Positions 45,190-54,037 of a DNA stretch of 64,000 bases are shown here, piece after piece. The translations under genes and the position numbers were made by a program. Position 1 is the first letter of the stretch. Every line of letters begins with the position of its first letter. The DNA comes from Streptomyces cyaneogriseus subsp. noncyanogenus (lineage in GTDB: Bacteria > Actinomycetota > Actinomycetes > Streptomycetales > Streptomycetaceae). Location: positions 5,828,001-5,892,000 of the forward strand of contig NZ_CP010849.1 in the NCBI RefSeq assembly GCF_000931445.1. Reading direction: 5' to 3'. The notes under the pieces were generated by a model that saw nothing but the letters and a program-made list of their open reading frames with translations, made no database searches and had not been told where the DNA came from.

Positions 45190-45476
45190 CTGCCGATCTG
45201 GCTGCGCATCAGCGCCGGCAGCGGGGAGACGATCACGCTGGGACCGCCGTCCCGACTCGCAGTAGGGCCGTCGCCACGAAGAGGACCGCGGACTTTCTCC
45301 ATCCCGTGCGCTGCACGACCAGGGCCCTGCGCCGGTCGGCGACCAGCGCCTCGATCGCCCGCCACTGGTCCTCGCGCAGCCGGGCAGCGCCCGGGGGATC
45401 CCCGACGAGGCGGGCGAGGACGGCGTCGGCTGCGGTGCGGAGGTCAGCGTCGCTCTGGTGATCCATGCCTTCCATG
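45190..45476 (-). pseudogene. recQ N-terminal fragment
   Basis: From ATG 45467 (or 45476) the frame matches the RecQ N-terminus residue for residue (DAVLARLVGDPPGAARLREDQW, split from longer identity; RRRALVVQRTGWRKSAV; FVATALLR) and then stops at 45233. The next RecQ segment, SVIVSPLPALMRSQI, continues in another frame to about 45190. Walker A reads GWRKSA instead of GWGKSA. Together with 38010-38963 it forms the two ends of one minus-strand recQ in the correct order. Confidence 0.8.
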
Positions 45477-45619
45477 GAACTGGACGGGACTGACAACCCG
45501 GCACCGCCGGCCCGAGGCCGACCGTGCGCGGTCAGCTGCCCCGGGGTGGCTGGCATGTCCCTGATCGGACTTATCCACAGGCCGAAGCGGAAGCTCGTGA
45601 TCCGCGAGATCGTCGGCGC

Positions 45620-47674
45620 ATGACGAACCACAGCGAAACGACAAGCCCCGACGACGACGGCATCACCGGGCCGTACCGGGCGGATGAGGTCGCGTGCGCC
45701 GCGTACGACGGACACGCTGCCGAGCACGAGGTCACCCTGCGCACCCCGGCCGAGCTGGCGGACGCCCTGCCCTACCTGCTCGGATACCGCCCGGAGGACA
45801 GCATCGTGCTGGTCGCCCTGCACGACAGGGGAGGCCGCGGCCGCTTCGGCGGCAGGGCCCGGCTCGGCATTCCCGCGAGCCCGGACGACTGGCCGTCCGC
45901 GGCCCGCCAACTGGTCCACGGGCTGATCACCGGGAGCGAACGCCGGGGTGCCCGGCCCGAGCAGATGGTCGCCTACGTCTGCCAGGAACCGCCCCCGGGC
46001 CGGTCGGGACGGGACGTCATGGAACGCCTGCGGCCGCTGGTGCAGAAGCTGCGCGTCGAGTGCGGCGCCCTCGACGTCCCGGTCATCGAAGCGCTGTGCA
46101 TCTCCGACGGCCGCTTCTGGTCCTACTGCTGCGCGGGCGTAGCCTGCTGCCCGGCCGAGGGCACCCCGATGGGCCTGCCGGGCACGTCGGTGCTGGCCGC
46201 CGCCGCGACCTACGCCGGGATCCAGGTGCGCGGTTCCCTGAGCGAACTGCGCGCCCGGCTGCTGCCCCGGGAGAACTCCGCCGCCCTCGACCAGGAGGCC
46301 GCCCTGGACGCGGCCGGTATGACGCTGATCCCGAGGATGCTCGACCGGACGAGCCGCGCGGAGGTGGCCGAGGAGACGCTGGCGCTGGCGAGGCGGATCA
46401 TGGGCCGCCTGGCCGCGGCGCCGGCCGTGTCCGGCACGGTCACGGCGGACGCCCGCGATGACGAGCTGCTCGCCCATGACGACGCCGCGAAGCTGATCCT
46501 CGGCCTGCAGGACCGTACGACTCGCGACCGCGCGGCCGAGTGGATGGAAGGCGACGAGGCGGGGCCCGCCCTCCGGCTCTGGCGGGCGCTGGCCCGGCGC
46601 TGCGTCGGGGCGTACGGCGAGTACGCCGCCCCTCCGCTCACACTGGCCGGCTGGGTCGCGTGGTCCACCGGTGATGAACTGGAGGCCCGGGAAGCGTTGG
46701 CCATGGCCTTGGGCGCGGACTCGGACTACCTGTTCGCACGCCTTCTGCACCAGGCATGCAACGAGGGCCTCGATCCCGAATCCGTGCGTCGCTGCCTGCG
46801 CGCGGAGCGCGGTGACCGCGGCGACACCGAGCCCGGTGACGCGCGGTCGCGGCCGGACGTCGGCAGGCCGATGGAGCACCAAGAGCACCAAGAGCACCAG
46901 GGCCATCAGGTCTCCGAGCCCGAGCCCGAGCCCGAGTCCGAGCTGGAGGCCGGGCCCGGCTGCGAGTCCGAGCCTCAGCCCGAGCCAGGGGCCGGGCCCG
47001 AGTCGGCGCCGGACCGCGCGTCCGCGCCCGACGACCTGGCACCTGCGTCGGCGCCCGCGTCCGCGCCCGCCCTTCCGCCCGGTGACCTCGTGCCCGCGCT
47101 CCATCCAGTACCCCCCTCAGGACTCGCGCCTGCGTCCCGCCCCGTACCTCCCTCCGGTTTCACGCCCCCGTCCGGCCCCGTGTCCGCGCCGAATGCCGAG
47201 GCCGCGTCCGATGGCCTCGCGTCTGCGTCCGGGCCCGTGCCTGCTCCGGAACTCATGGCCGTGCCCCGTCCCATGCCTGCGCCCGACCGCACCTCTGCGT
47301 GCGGCGCCGCCACTGTCCCCGGCCGCTCTTCGCAGCCCGACCCCGTTCCCGTCCCCAGCCCCGTTCCCGTCCCAGGCGCCGTGCCCGTCCCCGAGGAAGT
47401 GCCGGCGCGTCGGCGTGGTCCGCGCACGGTCGGCACGGCCGACGGCACCGTGCGGCGCGCGGCGGTGCGGGGCCGCGGTGCCGGGGCGGACGGCGCGCGT
47501 CCGCGCACTCCGGCGGGCAGCACTCGCCCCGGCGGCGCCCGGACCAGGACCGGGCGGACGCGTACGGCCGAAAGGGGAGGTGCACGACGGACGGGAGGGA
47601 CGACGGGGCCGCGCCGGGGCAGGCACCCGGGTGACGCGGACGCGGGCGGCAGCGGCACCGAGCGGGGTGAGTGA
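45620..47674 (+). CDS. DUF4192-domain protein with long low-complexity C-terminus
   Basis: 684 residues. The DUF4192 domain (about residues 25-390) begins LRTPAELADALPYLLGYRPEDSIVLVAL and includes a Cys-rich loop FWSYCCAGVACCPAEG. From residue 400 the chain is disordered: a Glu/His/Gln repeat (EHQEHQEHQGHQ), an EPEPEPE run, about 130 Pro/Ala/Ser residues, and an Arg/Gly-rich basic end that could bind nucleic acid. Function of DUF4192 is unknown; it is common in actinobacteria. The start is ATG 45620. Confidence 0.82.
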   Translation: MTNHSETTSPDDDGITGPYRADEVACAAYDGHAAEHEVTLRTPAELADALPYLLGYRPEDSIVLVALHDRGGRGRFGGRARLGIPASPDDWPSAARQLVHGLITGSERRGARPEQMVAYVCQEPPPGRSGRDVMERLRPLVQKLRVECGALDVPVIEALCISDGRFWSYCCAGVACCPAEGTPMGLPGTSVLAAAATYAGIQVRGSLSELRARLLPRENSAALDQEAALDAAGMTLIPRMLDRTSRAEVAEETLALARRIMGRLAAAPAVSGTVTADARDDELLAHDDAAKLILGLQDRTTRDRAAEWMEGDEAGPALRLWRALARRCVGAYGEYAAPPLTLAGWVAWSTGDELEAREALAMALGADSDYLFARLLHQACNEGLDPESVRRCLRAERGDRGDTEPGDARSRPDVGRPMEHQEHQEHQGHQVSEPEPEPESELEAGPGCESEPQPEPGAGPESAPDRASAPDDLAPASAPASAPALPPGDLVPALHPVPPSGLAPASRPVPPSGFTPPSGPVSAPNAEAASDGLASASGPVPAPELMAVPRPMPAPDRTSACGAATVPGRSSQPDPVPVPSPVPVPGAVPVPEEVPARRRGPRTVGTADGTVRRAAVRGRGAGADGARPRTPAGSTRPGGARTRTGRTRTAERGGARRTGGTTGPRRGRHPGDADAGGSGTERGE

Positions 47675-47955
47675 GGGACACCCCGCAAGCGGCCGGGACG
47701 TTCGTCCCCTCGCGATGTCGTTCACCGGGCCGGACACGCGCGCTCCGGAGTCCCCGGAGACGACCTGCCGAGGCGGGCCCGGCGGCGCCTTCCGTACCAG
47801 GGGCGTGACCCGATGGACGCCCGTTCCGTTCACCTGAACGGCGGAAGGTCCGGACGGCCCACGACGCCGCGCCACGTCCGTCCGCCGACCTCGACACTCC
47901 CGTTCGGCGCCGTACCCGAGACGTACCGAAGCGCAAGCACAGAGGAAGCCCTTCC

Positions 47956-50214
47956 ATGCATCAGCCGACTCCGCCTTCCGTCACCGACGCCGGCCCTGGC
48001 GTGGGCCGGGCCGCGGCGCCTGTCCCCGGCTCCCCGGTCCTCGAGAGCCCGGCCGTGCCCGCGCCCAGGAGCGCCGCCCGGCCGCCCAGGGCTCCGGATC
48101 GACGCGAAGTTCCGCCCCCGGCCGCGGTGACGCAGCCGCCCCGCCGTCCGGCGCCCGGGACATCCGGCCGCCCGAGCCGCAGCCCGCGCCCGACCGCCAC
48201 CCAGGTCGGCATCCCGGCCCCCGCCCGGTCGCCGAGCGGATCGGCGCCGCCCGCCCCCGGGCCGCTCGCCGACCTGCCGCCCACGCACACCGCCCTCGTC
48301 TGCGTCGCCCTGCCGGGCCTCGCCGTGTCCCTGGGGCAAGGGCAGATGACCGGCCGGGGGCTGGAGGGGTACTACCGCGGGGGCCGACGGCTGCTCTCCC
48401 GGTGCCGCCTCCGGGTGGCCGGGCGCGAACCCGTCGAAGTACAGGCCCGGATGGCCGGTGCCGACCGCGCTCGCTTCGTGGGAACGCTCCGGATATCGGC
48501 CCCGCCCGGACCCGACCCCGACCTGACGGTCGAACGCGTCCGGCACGCGGACGGTACGGAACGGATCACACTGCGCAGCCACGCCCCCCGACCGCTGTGT
48601 CTGCCGGTCGAGGTGGCCCTCGGCACGGACCTGGCCGATCTCGCGGCGATCGCCTCGGGCCGTGCGGGACCCGAGCTGCCCGCCGACGTCCATGCCGCCG
48701 GTCTGCGGTGGACCGGCCGCGCCGGCACCTCGGTGGTCACCGCCGATCCGCCACCGGCCGACGCGCTGGCCGGCGCGGGAGTGCTGCGGTGGCAGGTCGA
48801 ACTGCCCCCCGGCGGCAGCACGAGCCTGGAACTGCGCGTGCGCCCGGAGGGTGCGGGCCCGCTGCGCGCGGTGGGCCGCACGGCGACCGGCTGGCCGTCA
48901 CCCGTCGCCGCGGCGGGGGACGACGCCCGGATCCCCGCACTCCTGCGAACCTGCCTCGACGACCTCCAGGCCCTGCTGCTGCGCGACCCCGCGCACCCGG
49001 CCGATCTCCATCTCGCGGCCGGAGCGCCCTGGCGCTGCGGCCTGGCCCCCGCGGAGGCGCTCGCCGCGGCGCGGATGACGTTGCCCCTGGGCACCCGCCT
49101 CGCCGCGGGCACCCTGCGCAGCCTCGCCCGCACCCAGCTCTCGGCTCCGGGACCGCGGTCCGGCATGATCCCCGGACCGCGGCGGGACGCCGGCCCCCAT
49201 CTGCCGCCGGGCTGCACCGCTACCGAGGCCACCCTGCTCTTCCCCGTCCTCCTCGCGGAGGCCCGGCGCTGGGGGCTGTCCGAGCAGGAGACGGAGCAAC
49301 TGCTTCCGGCCGCCGAGCGCTGTCTGGGCTGGCTGCGGGCGACCGTGGGCGACGGCCCCTACGTACCCGATCCGGGTCCCGCCGGCCCCGTCCGCTGTGA
49401 GACGCAGGCCCACGCGCACCGCGCCGCCCTGCTCGGCGCCGATCTGCTCGACTCCTGCGGCCGGCCCGGGGCGGCGGGACTGCGGCAGTGGGCCGAGCAG
49501 GCGCGGACGGCGTTCCGGCGGGACTTCTGGGCCGACGACCCCGCAGGAGGCCGCCCGGCGGCGGCCCGGACCCGGGACGGGCGCCTCGTGCCGCACCTGG
49601 GCGCGGCGGCGGCCCATCTGCTGGACACCGGGCTGCTCGGCGGCGGCGCATATGCTCCCGGCCTCCTCGACAAGGCCCGGACGGACCGCCTCGCCCGGCT
49701 GCTGGGCGGCCCGGCGATGGACTGCGGCTGGGGACTGCGCGGTCTCGGAGCGAGGGAACCGGGTCACAACCCGTTCGGCCACCGCGCGGGGGCGGTGCGC
49801 GTCCAGGAGACCGCGGTCGCCGTCGCGGGCCTGTTCGCCGCCGGTCATGAGCGAGAGGCGAGTTCCCTGCTGCGGGGCGTACTGGCCGCCGCGGAGGTCT
49901 TCGGTCACCGGCTGCCGGAGATGTACGCGGGGGAGCGGCGCACGGACGGCGGCGCGCCGCTGCCCCACCCCGCGGCCTGCCGTCCCGCGGCCACGTCCGC
50001 GGCCGCCGCCGTACTGCTGCTGACCGCGCTCGCGGGAATCCGCCCCGACGCCCCGGCCGGGACGGTCACCCTGCGCCCCGTGCGCAGCGCACCCCTCGGC
50101 GAGATCGGGCTCACGGGGCTGCGGGTCGCGGGCGCCCCCTTCTCCGTACGGGTGAGCCGGCTCGGCCTGGCCCTGGTCGAAGAGGCGGCCGACGGACTGC
50201 TGCTGAGATCGTGA
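47956..50214 (+). CDS. Glycogen-debranching-enzyme-like protein
   Basis: 752 residues. After a 100-residue Pro/Ala/Arg-rich head comes the glycogen debranching N-terminal domain (about 110-300, with GQGQMTGRGLEGYYRGGRRLLSRC as separated motifs GLEGYY and RRLLSRC), then an alpha/alpha toroid similar to amylo-alpha-1,6-glucosidase (about 320-740), ending LALVEEAADGLLLRS. The catalytic acids of GH63/GH15-type toroids are not obvious, so activity is uncertain. The ATG at 47956 is preceded by GAGGAAG. Single gene between DUF4192 and NUDIX genes. Confidence 0.78.
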   Translation: MHQPTPPSVTDAGPGVGRAAAPVPGSPVLESPAVPAPRSAARPPRAPDRREVPPPAAVTQPPRRPAPGTSGRPSRSPRPTATQVGIPAPARSPSGSAPPAPGPLADLPPTHTALVCVALPGLAVSLGQGQMTGRGLEGYYRGGRRLLSRCRLRVAGREPVEVQARMAGADRARFVGTLRISAPPGPDPDLTVERVRHADGTERITLRSHAPRPLCLPVEVALGTDLADLAAIASGRAGPELPADVHAAGLRWTGRAGTSVVTADPPPADALAGAGVLRWQVELPPGGSTSLELRVRPEGAGPLRAVGRTATGWPSPVAAAGDDARIPALLRTCLDDLQALLLRDPAHPADLHLAAGAPWRCGLAPAEALAAARMTLPLGTRLAAGTLRSLARTQLSAPGPRSGMIPGPRRDAGPHLPPGCTATEATLLFPVLLAEARRWGLSEQETEQLLPAAERCLGWLRATVGDGPYVPDPGPAGPVRCETQAHAHRAALLGADLLDSCGRPGAAGLRQWAEQARTAFRRDFWADDPAGGRPAAARTRDGRLVPHLGAAAAHLLDTGLLGGGAYAPGLLDKARTDRLARLLGGPAMDCGWGLRGLGAREPGHNPFGHRAGAVRVQETAVAVAGLFAAGHEREASSLLRGVLAAAEVFGHRLPEMYAGERRTDGGAPLPHPAACRPAATSAAAAVLLLTALAGIRPDAPAGTVTLRPVRSAPLGEIGLTGLRVAGAPFSVRVSRLGLALVEEAADGLLLRS

Positions 50215-50315
50215 CCTCGCAGGACGCGCCGCCGCCCGCGGCCGGGGCGGACGGTGACCGGCGTGCCGCGGCCGCGCGGGCCGACCAGGGGAGCGACTGG
50301 TGAAGGGAGTGTTTA

Positions 50316-50330
50316 TCGTCAGGCAGACGA
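50316..50330. promoter_or_regulatory. Possible autoregulatory operator of the NUDIX regulator
   Basis: Inverted repeat TCGTC-AGGCA-GACGA centred 21 bp before the start codon. NrtR-type regulators often bind a GTC...GAC palindrome near their own or NAD-gene promoters. Short, so only suggestive. Confidence 0.4.
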
Positions 50331-50343
50331 CTATGATCGCGGC

Positions 50344-51102
50344 ATGCCCTACGACCCGTCAGCGTTCCCGCCCTTCGCCGTCACCGTGGATCTGGTCGTG
50401 CTGACCGTGCGACGCCATTCCCTGTGCGCGTTGGCGGTGCGCAGGGGCGAGCCGCCGTTCCAGGGGCGCTGGGCCCTGCCCGGCGGGTTCGTACGGCCCG
50501 ACGAGGACCTGGCGCAGGCGGCGGCGCGCGAGCTGGCCGAGGAGACCGGACTGAGCGTCCACGACCCGGCGGCGCCGCTCGAAGAGAACGGCGCCCACCT
50601 GGAACAGCTCGCCTCGTACGGAGATCCCGACCGCGACCCGCGGATGCGCGTGGTCAGCGTCGCCCACCTCGCCCTCGCCCCCGACCTTCCCGCACCGCGA
50701 GCGGGCGGTGACGCCGACAACGCGCGCTGGGCGCCGGTCGAGGAACTGCTGGAGCAGGGCGGTCGCGGCCGGGACGGCGAACCGGCGGCACCGCTCGCCT
50801 TCGACCACGCCCAGATCCTCGCCGACGGGGTGGAACGGGCCCGCTCCAAGATCGAGTACTCCTCGCTCGCCACCGCGTTCTGCCCGCCCGAGTTCACCGT
50901 CGGCGAGCTGCGCCGGGTCTACGAGGCGGTGTGGGGCGTGGCCCTCGACCCGCGCAACTTCCATCGCAAGGTCACCGGGACACCGGGCTTCCTCGTCCCC
51001 ACCGGTGGTACGACCACACGCCAGGGCGGCCGGCCGGCCCAGCTCTTCCGCGCCGGGGGAGCCACCCTCCTCAACCCCCCGATGCTGCGTCCCGAGGCGT
51101 GA
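50344..51102 (+). CDS. NUDIX hydrolase with C-terminal winged helix (NrtR-like)
   Basis: 252 residues. The complete NUDIX box is present (G-x5-E-x7-REL-x-EE-x-GL, residues about 42-65: GGFVRPDEDLAQ and ARELAEETGL), so hydrolysis of ADP-ribose or a related nucleotide is possible. The C-terminal 75 residues (FTVGELRRVYEAVWGVALDPRNFHRKV) form the winged helix typical of NrtR regulators of NAD metabolism, with LVPTGGTTTRQGGRPAQLF at the end. The start is ATG 50344. It may sense ADP-ribose and control NAD salvage genes elsewhere. Confidence 0.85.
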   Translation: MPYDPSAFPPFAVTVDLVVLTVRRHSLCALAVRRGEPPFQGRWALPGGFVRPDEDLAQAAARELAEETGLSVHDPAAPLEENGAHLEQLASYGDPDRDPRMRVVSVAHLALAPDLPAPRAGGDADNARWAPVEELLEQGGRGRDGEPAAPLAFDHAQILADGVERARSKIEYSSLATAFCPPEFTVGELRRVYEAVWGVALDPRNFHRKVTGTPGFLVPTGGTTTRQGGRPAQLFRAGGATLLNPPMLRPEA

Positions 51103-51266
51103 CGCCGCCCGCGGCGCGACCGAACCGGTGATCGCGGCTCGCGGGGCGGGGAGGAGAGGGAGGCAGGAGCCGACGGCGATCCGGCGATCCGGCACGATCG
51201 GCCACCATGCGCCGGGACGGGCCCCAGGTGCCCGAAAAATCCGATATAGCGCGCTATCTTGCTGCG

Positions 51267-53874
51267 GTGATCCAGGCCCTCGGACTGACCAGCAACCCTC
51301 GCAAAGAGCTTCCGCCCGCCCTCGACGACGTCTCCTTCGAGGCGGTCGCGGGCCGCGTGACCGCGCTGCTCGGAGCACCGGGCGCCGGCAAGACGACGGC
51401 GCTCAGACTGATGCTCGAACTGCAACAGGGCCGCGGCGTCACGTACTTCAGGGGCCGCCCCCTGCACCGTATCGCCCACCCCTCGCGTGAAGTCGGCGTG
51501 CTGCTGGGCGATGTACCGGGGCACCCGGCCCGCACGGTGCGCGGCCACCTCCGCATGCTCTGCGCCGCCGCCGGGGTGCCCGCGCGACGCGCCGACGAAG
51601 TCCTGGAGGCGGTGGGCCTCGTGAGCCTGCGCGACGAGCGTCTCGGCACGCTCTCGCGCGGCATGGACCGCCGGCTCGGCCTTGCCTGCGCCCTGCTCGC
51701 CGACCCGCACACCCTCGTACTCGACGCCCCGGCCGACGGCCTCTCCACCCGCGAGGCCCGCTGGCTCCACGACACCCTGCGCACCTACGCCGCCCAGGGC
51801 GGCACCGTCCTGTTCACCACGCCCGACCCGAAGGAGGCCGCGCGCACCGCCGACCGCGTCGTCACCCTGGAGCGGGGCAGGCTCGTCGCCGACCAGGAAG
51901 CCGCGGAGTTCGCCCGTACCCGGCTGCGTCCCCGTGTCGCCGTCCGCAGCCCGCACGCCGTACGCCTCGCCGTGCTCATCGCCAAGGAAGCGCGTACGGC
52001 GCGGCGTTCCGTCGAGGTGGTGCGCGAGGGCGGCAACCGTCTGTCCGTGTACGGCAGTACCTGCGCGGACATCGGCGAGATCGCCTTCCGGCACGGCATC
52101 CTCGTGCACCAACTGGCCGACGAGATCGGCGACATGGGCCCCGGCGCGGGGACGGCGCCACCGCAGCAGGCGCACGCTGTCCACGGTGGCCCCGCGACCG
52201 AAGACCCTGGCGGCGGCCAAGGGCTCAGCCCCGCGGGGGACCGGCGCACCGAGTCGCATACCGACGGGGTGCGTGCCGGGCGCGGCGCCCAGGGGCGACC
52301 GCCGGCCGACGCCGACGGAGCGTCTTCCGGTCCGCCGGACCGGGAGACCGGCACCTCTGGCGAGGCCGAACCGCGGCCGGACACCGCCTCGGCCCCGAAC
52401 CCCCGGCCCACGACCGCGCACTCCGCGCCCGCCGCCACCCACCCGGTCGCGGACCCCGCGGGCGTCACCCTGCCTCCGGTACGCGATCTCGCGGAACCCG
52501 AAGCTCCGGGCGCCGCCCCCGACCCTGTGAAAGCCGAAGCTCCCAGCGCGAGCCCCGGTCCCGCGGAGGCTGAGGTTCCCAGCCCGAGCCCCGAGCCCGC
52601 GGAACCCGACACTCCAGGCATCGGCCCCGAGCCCGCGGAAGCCGAAACTCCAGGCGCGGGGCTCGATCCCGCGGAGCCCGAAGTCCCCGGCGCGAGCCGC
52701 GACCCTGCGGAATCCGAACCTCCAGGCGAGGGCCCGCACCCCGCGGAGCCCGAAGCTCCCGGCGCGGGCCCCGACCCCGCGGAAGCCACCACCGCGCGCA
52801 TCCCCGCCGCGGACGCCCCCGCCGGGACCACCGCGGCCAAGCCCGCCTCCCGCCCCGCCCCCGCCCCGCCCAGTCCGCCCGCCGCCCCCCTGCCCCCGCT
52901 CCCGCCCCCCATCTCCGTAATAACTTCGTATAGCATACATTATACGAAGTTATACGACGGAAGCCACCACCGCGCGCATCCCCGCCGCGGACGCCCCCGC
53001 CGGGACCACCGCGGCCAAGCCCGCCTCCCGCCCCGCCCCCGCCCCGCCCAGTCCGCCCGCCGCCCCCCTGCCCCCGCTCCCGCCCCCCATCTCCGTCCGG
53101 TCCGCCCCCAGCCCTCTGCGCCCCCTCCGTTACGAGATCCGTCGCGCCGCGGGCATCGGAACCGGCTTTCTCACCGCCGCCGCGGTACTCGCGGTCTCCG
53201 CCGTGGCCGCGGTGATCCTGGCCCGCATCGGACACACCCCGCAGCCGCGCCTGCTCGCCGCGTGGCCGAAGGAACTGCCGCTGCCGCCCGCCGCGGTCGG
53301 CGCGGGACTGCTCGGCGCGCTCTCCTTCGGAGACGAATTCCGCCACCCCGCCCTGGCGGCGGACCGCGGTACCGTCCCCCGCCGGCTGGGGCTGCTCGCC
53401 GCCAAACTCGCCGTCTCCGGGGCCACCGCGCTGCTGCTGGCCGTCCTCACCGTGGGCTGCGACGCCGAAGTGCTCTACCTGTTCTACGGACGGGAACTCG
53501 TCCGGGTCCCGGCCGACTGGCTGCCGCTCGGCGCGGGCTGGATCGGCCTGGTGGTCGGCTGCGCCTGGGCCGGTGTGCTGGCGGCCGGCGTCTTCCGCTC
53601 CACCACGGCCGGGCTGGCCGCGGTCGTCGCCGTGCCCGTCCTCGTCCTGCCGTTCGTACAAAAGGTCTGGGAGGGACCGTCTGTGCGGACCGCGGCCGGC
53701 CTCCCGCTGCGGCTGCGCGAGGCGCTTCTGAGCCAGTGGCCCTTCGGCGGAGAGCGCTATCTGGCAGCCTTGCTGCGCCTGCTCGGCCAACCCGTCGGCA
53801 GTGCGCTGACGTTGTCGCTGACCGCCCTGCTCTGCGCTTATCTGCTCACGACCCTGCGCAGCAAGGCACGGTGA
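51267..53874 (+). CDS. ABC transporter ATPase-permease, reading frame split by assembly artefact
   Basis: The ATPase half starts at GTG 51267 (an upstream ATG 51207 is possible): Walker A GAPGAGKTT, signature-like TLSRGMDRRLGLA, and Walker B LVLDAPADGLS. The region about residues 300-560 is disordered, with about seven degenerate 14-residue repeats (AEPEAPGAGPDP-like). At 52916 a foreign 42-bp linker and a duplicate of the preceding 139 bp break the frame. Removing 178 nt (52919-53096) joins it exactly in frame to the permease part (RSAPSPLRPLRYEI onward, 53097-53874), with about six membrane segments ending LLTTLRSKAR. The repaired product is 809 residues. From memory it matches the ABC gene beside whiH in S. 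coelicolor. Substrate unknown. Confidence 0.85.
52780..53096. repeat. 139-bp direct duplication flanking the linker
   Basis: 52780-52918 and 52958-53096 are identical base for base (offset 178), with the linker between. The copy starts CGGAAGCCACC and ends CTCCGT. It is best explained as overlap of contig ends around an untrimmed mate-pair read, not as a biological repeat. Confidence 0.9.
52916..52957. other. loxP sequence within 454 Titanium paired-end linker (artefact)
   Basis: Two 13-bp arms ATAACTTCGTATA and TATACGAAGTTAT flank the spacer GCATACAT, a perfect 34-bp loxP. The four extra bases on each side (CGTA before, ACGA after) match, from memory, the 42-bp 454 Titanium paired-end linker exactly. 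The linker's known six-frame peptides (SYSIHYTKLYD, SYNVCYTKLLR, YAIRSYYG) appear here. Confidence 0.93.
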
Positions 53875-53937
53875 CGACCGACCGAAACCCCTCGATGCCG
53901 GCCCTGTGCACAACTCCCCATGGAAAGTCCATTTCTT

Positions 53938-53945
53938 TCCGATAA
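53938..53945 (+). promoter_or_regulatory. WhiG-like -10 element upstream of whiH
   Basis: TCCGATAA, 93 bp before the whiH start, is one base from the GCCGATAA -10 of sigma-WhiG promoters, and S. coelicolor whiH is WhiG-dependent. A clean TAAA -35 at 15-16 bp is not seen (GAAA at 53923 is too close), so this is weak. Confidence 0.4.
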
Positions 53946-54037
53946 GGCGTCAATTGCGACGAGGCGAGCGATCACCCTTTCGTGTGCTTTTCACCAAAGA
54001 CCTCAAGGGAGTTGGAGACACCGCCGACAAATGATGC

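Noticed and set aside
46860..47440. Tandem repeat array or CRISPR-like structure in the DUF4192 gene
   Set aside because: The repeats are short low-complexity codon runs (GAGCACCAA, CCCGAG, CCCGTCCC) within an open coding frame, with no spacer-repeat pattern.
52916..52957. Natural or engineered chromosomal loxP site
   Set aside because: The bases outside the 34-bp loxP also match the 454 linker, and the flanks are a duplicated contig overlap; a lab insertion would not need the same outer bases or the 139-bp copy.
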